Source of the DNA: Streptomyces monashensis | GTDB taxonomy: Bacteria; Actinomycetota; Actinomycetes; Streptomycetales; Streptomycetaceae | Direction: 5' to 3' | NCBI RefSeq assembly: GCF_001866665.1 | Contig: NZ_MLYO01000056.1 | Coordinates: 1-49,779, forward strand | DNA length: 49,779 nt | Shown here: piece by piece, positions 43,725 to 49,779 of the stretch | Layout of the letters: every line of letters starts with the position of its first letter | Numbering within the stretch: position 1 is the stretch's first letter | Translations under genes and position numbers: made by a program | Notes under the pieces: model-generated | What the model was told of the DNA's origin: nothing | Seen by the model: only the letters and a program-made list of their open reading frames with translations | The model's database searches: none

Positions 43725-44537
43725 ATGTCCCACACCGCTCACATACGCAGCCACCGGAAGCCCCGCCGCAGCGCGTCGACCTTCGCGATGCGGGCCGGAG
43801 TTGCCGGTGGCGTCCTCGGCACCCTGGCAGTCGCCGGAGCGTCCGGCTCGGCGAACGCGGCCGAGCCGGTGACGCAGACCCTCGAACTGCCCACCCTGAC
43901 GGCCGACCTGGCCGCTCAGGCCGCCCAGTCCGCGGACGCCACGCAGCAGGCCGCCGCGAACTACCAGCTCCAGGCGGAGCGCGACGCGGCCGCCGCGAAT
44001 GCCGCGAAGCAGGCCAAGGCCGACCTCGCCGAGGCACAGCAGAAGGCCGCGGAGGCCAAGAAGAAGGCCGACCAGCAGGCCCGCATCGAGGCCGCCGCCC
44101 GTGCCTCGCGCAACGCGGAGCGCACCACGCTCTCCGCCTCGTCGAGCACCGGCACCTCCTCCACCGACACCGGCTCCGCGACCGGTTCGGCCGCCACGGT
44201 CATCGCCTTCGTGAAGGCGCAGATCGGCAAGTCCTACGTGCTGGGCGCCTCCGGCCCGAGCGCCTACGACTGCTCCGGCCTGGTGCAGTCCGCCTTCAAG
44301 CAGATCGGCGTCGACCTGCCGCGCGTCTCCCAGGACCAGTCGACCCAGGGCACCCAGGTCTCGCTGAGCAACCTCCAGCCGGGCGACATCCTCTACTGGG
44401 GCAGCGCGGGCAGCGCGTACCACGTGGCGGTGTACGTCGGCGACGGTATGTTCGTCGGCGCGCAGAACCCGTCCACCGGGATCGTCGAGAAGCCGCTGTC
44501 GTACGACCCGCCGACCGGCGCCGTGCGGGTGCTCTGA
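43725..44537 (+). CDS. Secreted NlpC/P60 (C40) peptidoglycan hydrolase
   Basis: About 270 residues. An Arg/His-rich start and hydrophobic core (GVAGGVLGTLAVAGASGSA) form a long signal peptide ending near ANA-AEP. An Ala/Gln/Lys-rich coiled coil follows (AAQAAQSADATQQAAANYQL and AEAQQKAAEAKKKADQQAR), then a Ser/Thr-rich linker. The C-terminal NlpC/P60 domain has the catalytic Cys in SAYDCSGLVQSAFKQIG and His in AYHVAVYVGDGM. It cleaves wall peptide stems outside the cell. ATG at 43725 gives the best signal peptide but lies about 21 bases after AAGGAG; ATG 43695 or a start near 43668 would extend it. Confidence 0.85.
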   Translation: MSHTAHIRSHRKPRRSASTFAMRAGVAGGVLGTLAVAGASGSANAAEPVTQTLELPTLTADLAAQAAQSADATQQAAANYQLQAERDAAAANAAKQAKADLAEAQQKAAEAKKKADQQARIEAAARASRNAERTTLSASSSTGTSSTDTGSATGSAATVIAFVKAQIGKSYVLGASGPSAYDCSGLVQSAFKQIGVDLPRVSQDQSTQGTQVSLSNLQPGDILYWGSAGSAYHVAVYVGDGMFVGAQNPSTGIVEKPLSYDPPTGAVRVL

Positions 44538-44563
44538 GGGCACCGGCACCACTCGACACGCGT

Positions 44564-44594
44564 AGGGCCGCAGCCGCTCGGGGGCAGCGGCCCT
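44564..44594 (+). terminator. Hairpin after the NlpC/P60 gene
   Basis: AGGGCCGC (44564-44571) pairs exactly with GCGGCCCT (44587-44594); the loop can fold further. It lies 26 bases after the stop and before the deformylase promoter. Confidence 0.7.
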
Positions 44595-44686
44595 TGCGTC
44601 GTACCGGCGTACGGGCCGGTCTTTCCTGACATGCTCGGTCCGGGCCGTCGTACGGCGGTCCGGTCACGAGTGAAGGAGACCGCGCG

Positions 44687-45355
44687 ATGCCACGCGTGTT
44701 CGTACAGGGAAGTCCCGCCGACCACTACCCGCGCTACGCCCCCGAGTCCGGGCGTGGCGCGGTGCGCCGGATCACGGAGGTCGGCGAGGAGGTCCTGCAC
44801 AAGCCGTGCCGGGACGTCACGGAGTTCGGGCCCGACCTCGCCGCGCTCATCGACGACATGTTCCTCACCATGTACGTCGCCGAGGGGGCCGGCCTCGCGG
44901 CCAATCAAGTGGGCGTCGATCTGCGTCTGTTCGTGTACGACTGCCCCGACGACGACGGTGTCCGACATGTCGGACACATCGTCAATCCGGTGCTGGAGTC
45001 CGCCCCGGCCGGGCGTCGGCTGATCGACGAGGGCGAGGGCTGTCTGTCGGTGCCGGGTGCCGTGATGGCCGTACCGCGGCCGGAGCGCGCCGTCGTGCGC
45101 GGGCAGGACAAGGACGGCAATCCGCTCGTCATCGAGGGCACGGGATATTTCGCCCGCTGCCTGGCCCACGAGACCGACCACACCTACGGGCACATCTATC
45201 TGGACCGGCTCTCCACGCGCGAGAAGAAGGACGCGCTGCGACAGATGGCGGCCCGGCGGGACGAGGTCTTCGCCCGCCGGGCCGCCCGCACCGGGGAACT
45301 GAGCCGGCCCCAGGAGGGGTTCACGCCTTCGGGGCCACCCGGCTCAGGCCGTTGA
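44687..45355 (+). CDS. def: Peptide deformylase
   Basis: A 222-residue metallohydrolase that removes the formyl group from new proteins. All three motifs are present: GAGLAANQ (residues 67-74), EGCLSVP (117-123, metal Cys) and HETDH (161-165, metal His pair and catalytic Glu). About 20 N-terminal and 40 C-terminal residues extend beyond the E. coli enzyme. ATG at 44687 follows AAGGAG. Its last 35 bases overlap the 3' end of the convergent reductase gene. Streptomycetes usually have several deformylase genes, so this may be one of a set. Confidence 0.95.
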   Translation: MPRVFVQGSPADHYPRYAPESGRGAVRRITEVGEEVLHKPCRDVTEFGPDLAALIDDMFLTMYVAEGAGLAANQVGVDLRLFVYDCPDDDGVRHVGHIVNPVLESAPAGRRLIDEGEGCLSVPGAVMAVPRPERAVVRGQDKDGNPLVIEGTGYFARCLAHETDHTYGHIYLDRLSTREKKDALRQMAARRDEVFARRAARTGELSRPQEGFTPSGPPGSGR

Positions 45356-46613
45356 TCACGCGGTCCATCGCGTCGCCGCCCGTGGGATCGGTGAGGTTCG
45401 CGAGGAGCTTGAGGGTGAACTTCATCAGCATCGGGTGCGTGAGGCCGCGCTGGGTGGCGATCTGCATGACCTTCGGGTTGCCGATGAGCTTCACGAAGGC
45501 ACGGCCGAGGGTGTAGTAGCCGCCGTAGGTGTCCTTGAGGACGCGCGGGTAGCGCTGGAGGGCGATCTCGCGCTGGGCGGGCGTGGCCCGCGCGTGGGCC
45601 TGGACGACGACGTCGGCGGCGATCTGGCCGGACTCCATGGCGTAGGCGATGCCCTCGCCGTTGAAGGGGTTCACCAGGCCGCCGGCGTCACCGACGAGCA
45701 GCAGGCCGCGCGTGTAGTGCGGCTGGCGGTTGAAGGCCATGGGCAGAGCGGCGCCGCGGATCGGGCCGGTCATGTTCTCGGGGGTGTAGCCCCAGTCCTC
45801 GGGCATGGAGGCGCACCAGGCCTTGAGGACCTCGCGCCAGTCCAGCTCCTTGAAGGAGGCGGAGGTGTTCAGCACGCCGAGGCCTACGTTCGACGTGCCG
45901 TCACCCATGCCGAAGATCCAGCCGTAGCCGGGCAGCAGGCGGTCCTGGGCGCCGCGGCGGTCCCACAGTTCCAGCCAGGACTCCAGGTAGTCGTCGTCAT
46001 GGCGGGGCGAGGTGAAGTAGGTGCGGACCGCGACGCCCATCGGACGGTCCTCGCGGCGGTGCAGGCCCATCGCGAGGGACAGCCGGGTGGAGTTGCCGTC
46101 GGCGGCGACGACCAGCGGCGCGTGGAAGGTGACCTCGCGCTTCTCCTCGCCGAGCCTGGCCCGCACGCCGGTGATGCGGCCGGTGCGGTCGTCGATGACC
46201 GGGGCGCCCACGTTGCAGCGCTCGTACAGCCGCGCACCGGCCTTCTGGGCGTTGCGGGCGAGCTGCTCGTCGAAGTCGTCGCGCTTGCGGACGAGTCCGT
46301 AGTTCGGGTAGGCAGCGAGATCCGGCCAGTCCAGCTGGAGGCGGGAGCCGCCCCCGATGATGCGCAGGCCCTTGTTGCGCAGCCAGCCGGCCTCCTCGGA
46401 GATGTCGATGCCCATGGCGACGAGCTGCTTCACCGCGCGCGGGGTGAGGCCGTCGCCGCACACCTTCTCGCGCGGGAACGCGGTCTTCTCCAGGAGCAGG
46501 ACGTCGAGACCGGCCTTCGCGAGGTGATAGGCGGTCGTGGAGCCGGCCGGCCCCGCGCCGACGACGATCACGTCGGCGGTGTTCTCGGAGAGGGGCTCCT
46601 TCACGACGGTCAC
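45321..46613 (-). CDS. menJ: Geranylgeranyl/menaquinone reductase-family flavoprotein
   Basis: A 430-residue FAD enzyme. VIVVGAGPAGSTTAYHLAK binds FAD, EKTAFPREKVCGDGLTPRAV is the family loop, PLVVAADGNSTRLSLAMGL is the DG motif, and VGDAGGLVNPFNGEGIAYAM is the second FAD site. The family saturates isoprenoid double bonds. The actinobacterial branch includes MenJ, which reduces the beta-isoprene of menaquinone. menG, mqnC and complex I nearby favour that role, but geranylgeranyl reduction for lipids cannot be excluded. GTG at 46613 follows GGGGAG. Confidence 0.8.
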   Translation of the reverse strand: MTVVKEPLSENTADVIVVGAGPAGSTTAYHLAKAGLDVLLLEKTAFPREKVCGDGLTPRAVKQLVAMGIDISEEAGWLRNKGLRIIGGGSRLQLDWPDLAAYPNYGLVRKRDDFDEQLARNAQKAGARLYERCNVGAPVIDDRTGRITGVRARLGEEKREVTFHAPLVVAADGNSTRLSLAMGLHRREDRPMGVAVRTYFTSPRHDDDYLESWLELWDRRGAQDRLLPGYGWIFGMGDGTSNVGLGVLNTSASFKELDWREVLKAWCASMPEDWGYTPENMTGPIRGAALPMAFNRQPHYTRGLLLVGDAGGLVNPFNGEGIAYAMESGQIAADVVVQAHARATPAQREIALQRYPRVLKDTYGGYYTLGRAFVKLIGNPKVMQIATQRGLTHPMLMKFTLKLLANLTDPTGGDAMDRVINGLSRVAPKA

Positions 46614-46710
46614 AGCGGGATCTCCCCAAGTTCGAAATCTGCGTGCCGACCGGCACTGGACATGGGCAGTCTATTCAGCAGAATTGATCACCCGGATGAA
46701 GGGCTGCCCT

Positions 46711-47268
46711 GTGAACCGACCCCTCCCCGCGGTACGGCTGCGCGTCCCCACGCACGAGGACGCCGTCGCCTGGCACCGGGTCTTCGGCGATCCCGAGGTC
46801 ATGGAGTTCCACGGCGGCAGGCCGGCGGCCCTGTCCGTCTACGAGGAACTCACCGCGCGCCAGCGGCGGCACGACGCGGAGCTCGGCTTCTGTCTGTGGA
46901 CGATGCTGGACGAGACCGGCGAGGTCATCGGGTTCACCGGCGCCCAGCCCTGGCGGCCCGGCTGGGGTCCGGTCGGCGAGACGGAGATCGGCTGGCGGCT
47001 CGGTCGCGCGCACTGGGGCAAGGGGTACGTCACGGCGGCCGCGCGCGAGACGCTGCAGCGGGTGCGGGCGGCCGGGGTGAAGGAGGTCGTGGCGATGGTC
47101 CGGCCCGGCAACGAGCGGTCGATCGCGGTGGCCCGGCGGCTCGGCATGCGGTCGGCGGAGACCTATCCGCACCCGACGCTGGACGAGCGGGCCCTCTGCT
47201 TCCGGCTCGCGCTCGACTCCCCCGCCGACCCCGTCGATGACGCCGACCACCCCGATAACGCAGAGTAG
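46711..47268 (+). CDS. GNAT-family N-acetyltransferase
   Basis: A 185-residue GNAT of the RimJ/RimL-like group (Acetyltransf_3). LRVPTHEDAVAWHRVFGDPE begins the fold, and EIGWRLGRAHWGKGYVTAAA carries the acetyl-CoA pyrophosphate loop (RxxxGKG). VVAMVRPGNERSIAVARRLG is the conserved Asn/Ser helix. It transfers acetyl from acetyl-CoA to an amine of unknown identity. GTG at 46711 has a well-spaced GAAGGG site; ATG at 46696 would add five residues but lacks a site. It is divergent from the reductase gene across 97 bases. Confidence 0.85.
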   Translation: MNRPLPAVRLRVPTHEDAVAWHRVFGDPEVMEFHGGRPAALSVYEELTARQRRHDAELGFCLWTMLDETGEVIGFTGAQPWRPGWGPVGETEIGWRLGRAHWGKGYVTAAARETLQRVRAAGVKEVVAMVRPGNERSIAVARRLGMRSAETYPHPTLDERALCFRLALDSPADPVDDADHPDNAE

Positions 47269-47350
47269 TCGTCTGTCACAGAAAGACACCGGCTCCTTCC
47301 GGCCGGGGCGTACGGGGGTTACCCTGCCAGTACCGCTGGGGGTGACATCT

Positions 47351-47686
47351 GTGCGTATAACACCCAAAACACCCGAAGTGCGTGTGCCACGGCTGGTCGG
47401 ACTGATGGCCGTGGACGCGCGCGAAACGGCCCGGGCGCGGGGCCTGTTCCTCAACGCGCCGGACCGCCCGGACTTCCACCACACCGTCGTCGACTACGTC
47501 GTGCGCCAGTATCCGCAGCCCGGCGCCGAGGTACCGCCGGACTCGATGGTGTACGTGTGGTTCGACTTCGGGGAGGGCGAGGGCGGCGGGGGCGTGCGCG
47601 AACCGCGCATCCCGCGCCCGCCGAGCGGCGGGATGCAACGCGAACTCGGCGAGCCCGGCGACGCCTTCGAGATGATCAACCGGTGA
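47351..47686 (+). CDS. Small single-PASTA-domain protein
   Basis: A 111-residue protein. EVRVPRLVGLMAVDARETAR begins a PASTA-like unit (short strand, helix A, then strands VDYVVRQYPQPGAEVPPDSM and VYVWFDF). It ends in a Gly/Glu/Pro-rich tail. There is no signal peptide or membrane helix, unusual for PASTA units, which normally hang from Ser/Thr kinases or penicillin-binding proteins and bind muropeptides. GTG at 47351 follows GGGGGTGAC; upstream TACCCT near 47321 may be a -10 box. Function unknown. Confidence 0.75.
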   Translation: MRITPKTPEVRVPRLVGLMAVDARETARARGLFLNAPDRPDFHHTVVDYVVRQYPQPGAEVPPDSMVYVWFDFGEGEGGGGVREPRIPRPPSGGMQRELGEPGDAFEMINR

Positions 47687-47701
47687 GACAGCGGTGGAGG
47701 T

Positions 47702-48397
47702 TCAGCTCTCCTTGAAGCCCCGGTGCAGCGCGACCACACCGCCGGTGAGGTTGCGCCACGCCACCTTCGTCCAGCCCGCCTTGCGCAGCCGTTCGGCGAG
47801 GGCGGGCTGGTCGGGCCAGGCACGGATGGACTCGGCGAGGTAGACGTACGCGTCCGGGTTCGAGGAGACCGCGCGCGCGACCGGCGGCAACGCCCGCATC
47901 AGGTACTCGGTGTAGACGGTGCGGAAGGGCGCCCAGGTCGGGGTCGAGAACTCACAGATGACCACGCGGCCGCCGGGGCGGGTCACCCGGTGCATCTCCC
48001 GCAGGGCCGCGTCGAAGTCCTGGACGTTGCGCAGCCCGAAGGAGATCGTCACGGCGTCGAAGGTGTCGTCCTTGAACGGCAGCCTCGTCGCGTCCCCGGC
48101 CGTGAACGGCAGCCAGGTGTGCTTCCGCTTGCCGACCCGGAGCATCCCGACCGAGAAGTCGCAGGGGACGACGTACGCGCCCGTGCGCGCGAAGGGCAGC
48201 GAGGAGGTGGCCGTACCCGCCGCGAGGTCGAGGATCTTCTGCGCGGGGCGCGCGTCGACCGCCTTCGACACCTCCTTGCGCCAGCGCCGGTCCTGGCCGA
48301 GCGACAGCACGTCGTTGGTCAGGTCGTACCGTTCCGCCACGTCGTCGAACATCGAGGCGACTTCGTGCGGCTGCTTGTTCAGGGAGGCGCGGGTCAC
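47702..48397 (-). CDS. menG: Demethylmenaquinone methyltransferase
   Basis: A 231-residue SAM methyltransferase of the UbiE/MenG family. VASMFDDVAERYDLTNDVLS is the family opening, ILDLAAGTATSSLPFA is SAM motif I, and FDAVTISFGLRNVQDFDAAL and GGRVVICEFSTPTWAPFRTV are MenG signatures. It C-methylates demethylmenaquinone in the last step of menaquinone synthesis. GTG at 48397 begins the conserved N-terminus. No strong ribosome site is seen; CAACAAT shortly upstream may be a -10 box of a leaderless transcript. The frame runs on upstream through a 9-base repeat without protein-like sequence. Confidence 0.93.
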   Translation of the reverse strand: MTRASLNKQPHEVASMFDDVAERYDLTNDVLSLGQDRRWRKEVSKAVDARPAQKILDLAAGTATSSLPFARTGAYVVPCDFSVGMLRVGKRKHTWLPFTAGDATRLPFKDDTFDAVTISFGLRNVQDFDAALREMHRVTRPGGRVVICEFSTPTWAPFRTVYTEYLMRALPPVARAVSSNPDAYVYLAESIRAWPDQPALAERLRKAGWTKVAWRNLTGGVVALHRGFKES

Positions 48398-48482
48398 CCG
48401 CCCATTGTTGCAGCCCGGTCTCCCGGGACGAGGGCGGGCTTCGTGCGTGCGCGCGTTGAAGACCGTGACCGTCCGGTCCAGG

Positions 48483-48509
48483 CGGGTCAGCCGGGTCAGC
48501 CGGGTCAAG
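48483..48509. repeat. 9-bp tandem repeat, three copies
   Basis: CGGGTCAGC occurs at 48483 and 48492, with CGGGTCAAG at 48501. It lies in the 297-base gap upstream of menG, where no gene was found. Confidence 0.75.
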
Positions 48510-48694
48510 TCGATCCCGACGTACGCCTTCGCCCACATCAGCAGCACGAGACGCCTGGGGTGTCGATGGGGTCGGCCTTCCGGGACCGGCCGTGCGCGGA
48601 CGGGGGGGCCGGCCGGGGCGACGCTGCGGCCGGCCGCAGCGGGGTCGGCCGGCGTACGGGGGCGTTCGCGGAGAGGTTCTCCGGCCGAGCCCGG

Positions 48695-49357
48695 TCAGCG
48701 GCCCCGGTACACCAGCCGGCCGCCCAGCACGGTCGCCACGCAGGTCACCGCGCCGCGTTCGCTCAGGGCGGGCTCGTCGGGCACGTCGAACACGGCGAGG
48801 TCGGCCCGGCCGCCGACGGTCAGGGGGCCGTGGACCGTGCCGGCGAGGTCGTACCCCTCGGCGAACGGGTCGAGGTCGGGACACTCGCCCAGCAGCATCC
48901 CGGGGGCGCCCTGGACGCCCACGACCGTCAGCCCGGACCGGGCGACGGCCGTGGCCACCAGCGGATCGGCGAAGCGTGCACCCGGGGACGCGACCGCCGT
49001 CGTGCCGTACCGCAGCATCCGCTGCACACCGCGCCGGACACTGCCCGACCAGCGGCTCTCGGCGAGGTCTCCCAAGGCGGCCAACCGCTCGCCCCACAGT
49101 GGCAGTTCGCCCAGCTCGTCGGCTTCGCGCGGGTCGGGGTGGTAGCAGCGGCGCAGCAGCCACAGCGGGTGCCACTGGCGCAGCCCCGGGGTGAGCACGC
49201 CCGGCCAGCGCCGCACCCGCGCGCCCGGCGCCGCGGCGACGGCCTCCTCGTACGGCCCGACGGCCGTGATCCGGTCGCCGTCCACCACCACGGCTCCGTC
49301 CGTGACGGGTGCCGCGCCCACCGGCAGGACCAGCGGGGCGGCGTGGATCGTCAGCAC
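48695..49357 (-). CDS. Short amidohydrolase-like (imidazolonepropionase/aminodeoxyfutalosine deaminase-like) protein
   Basis: A 220-residue protein. The N-terminal beta part (DGAVVVDGDRITAVGPYEEA) and the end (GPLTVGGRADLAVFDV) match the composite domain of imidazolonepropionase and aminodeoxyfutalosine deaminase. The barrel is much shorter than the usual 380-450 residues, and the metal-binding His-x-His after the first strand is replaced (LTPGLRQWHPLW). GTG at 49357 lies seven bases after the mqnC stop, so both are cotranscribed. It may be a non-catalytic relic or a deaminase with altered chemistry. Function uncertain. Confidence 0.6.
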   Translation of the reverse strand: MLTIHAAPLVLPVGAAPVTDGAVVVDGDRITAVGPYEEAVAAAPGARVRRWPGVLTPGLRQWHPLWLLRRCYHPDPREADELGELPLWGERLAALGDLAESRWSGSVRRGVQRMLRYGTTAVASPGARFADPLVATAVARSGLTVVGVQGAPGMLLGECPDLDPFAEGYDLAGTVHGPLTVGGRADLAVFDVPDEPALSERGAVTCVATVLGGRLVYRGR

Positions 49358-49364
49358 GGCGGCG

Positions 49365-49779
49365 TCAGTTGGAGGTCAGCAGCTTCAGCTCGGGGTGGGC
49401 CGTGCCGCCCTCGATGGCCGTGGAGGAGATGTGCGAGACGACGCGGTCGTCGACGGGGTCGTTCGCCGGGTCGTCGTGCACGACGAGGTGCTCGTACGTC
49501 GTCGCGCGCTGCGCCGGGACGCGGCCCGCCTTGCGGATCAGGTCGATGATCTCCAGCCGGTTCGAGCGATGCTTGGCACCGGCCGAGGAGACGACGTTCT
49601 CCTCCAGCATGATCGAGCCGAGGTCGTCGGCGCCGTAGTGGAGCGACAGCTGGCCGACCTCCTTGCCGGTGGTGAGCCAGGAGCCCTGGATGTGCCGGAC
49701 GTTGTCGAGGAAGAGGCGGGCGATCGCGATCATCCGCAGGTACTCGAAGAGGGTGGCCTGCGTGCGGCCCTTGAGGTGG
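49365..49779 (-). CDS. mqnC: Cyclic dehypoxanthinyl futalosine synthase, 3' end (partial)
   Basis: The gene continues past the right edge; 137 C-terminal residues are visible. MIAIARLFLDNVRHIQGSWL, GKEVGQLSLHYGADDLGSIM and LEENVVSSAGAKHR match the C-terminal half of the MqnC radical-SAM enzyme. It cyclises dehypoxanthinyl futalosine in the futalosine route to menaquinone. The related MqnE cannot be fully excluded because the radical-SAM Cys motif is outside the window. It is followed at seven bases by the amidohydrolase-like gene. Confidence 0.85.
   Translation of the reverse strand, partial: HLKGRTQATLFEYLRMIAIARLFLDNVRHIQGSWLTTGKEVGQLSLHYGADDLGSIMLEENVVSSAGAKHRSNRLEIIDLIRKAGRVPAQRATTYEHLVVHDDPANDPVDDRVVSHISSTAIEGGTAHPELKLLTSN

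Noticed and set aside
48398..48547. N-terminal extension of menG reading Leu-Thr-Arg repeats
   Set aside because: The extension comes from a 9-base tandem repeat, and menG homologues begin near the GTG at 48397.

Overview
The window is high-GC DNA with Streptomyces gene style: GC-rich third positions, many GTG starts, start/stop overlaps and several probable leaderless starts. It looks like the core chromosome of a Streptomyces or close relative. No tRNA, rRNA, CRISPR array, insertion sequence, integrase or attachment site was seen.

Layout. 1-5.4 kb: the 3' end of korB (2-oxoacid:ferredoxin oxidoreductase beta), a divergent HxlR regulator/NmrA-type reductase pair, a RarD-like EamA transporter, a VOC protein, a TPR protein and a flavodoxin-fold reductase. 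5.4-8.6 kb: an operon of a LolA/RseB-like anchored protein and an ABC-2 type exporter. 9-17.8 kb: a polyprenyl diphosphate synthase, a secreted lytic transglycosylase behind a c-di-AMP (ydaO-type) riboswitch, a HAD phosphatase, an ATP-grasp/FAD-monooxygenase pair, fumarylacetoacetase and an M56 metallopeptidase. 17.9-24.8 kb: a six-gene accessory cluster made of a GntR regulator, an AprB-like ferredoxin, a lipoprotein with a NosL-like tail, an SsuBC-like permease and ATPase, and a 923-residue AprA/fumarate-reductase-type flavoprotein ending in about nine HEAT repeats. 24.8-26.8 kb: recQ. 27.1-43.0 kb: a complete nuoA-N operon (14 genes, minus strand) with a Rex-type operator upstream and a strong hairpin after nuoN. 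43.7-49.8 kb: a secreted NlpC/P60 hydrolase, peptide deformylase, a menaquinone/geranylgeranyl reductase, a GNAT acetyltransferase, a small PASTA protein, menG, a reduced amidohydrolase-like gene and the 3' end of mqnC.

How the genes fit together. Much of the window serves respiration: complex I, a polyprenyl synthase that could make the menaquinone side chain, the ring methylase MenG, the futalosine-pathway enzyme MqnC, and a candidate side-chain reductase (MenJ type). The Rex-like site suggests the nuo operon responds to NADH/NAD+ balance. Two wall hydrolases (the riboswitch-controlled transglycosylase and the NlpC/P60 protein) point to growth and osmotic control of the wall.

The best candidate for an undescribed system is the 17.9-24.8 kb cluster. 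It combines an importer resembling sulfonate/taurine transporters, a lipoprotein with a NosL-like C-terminal domain, and an APS-reductase-like flavoprotein/ferredoxin couple whose flavoprotein carries a HEAT-repeat scaffold. Its substrate cannot be read from the sequence. All calls come from reading motifs and context; no database search was run.
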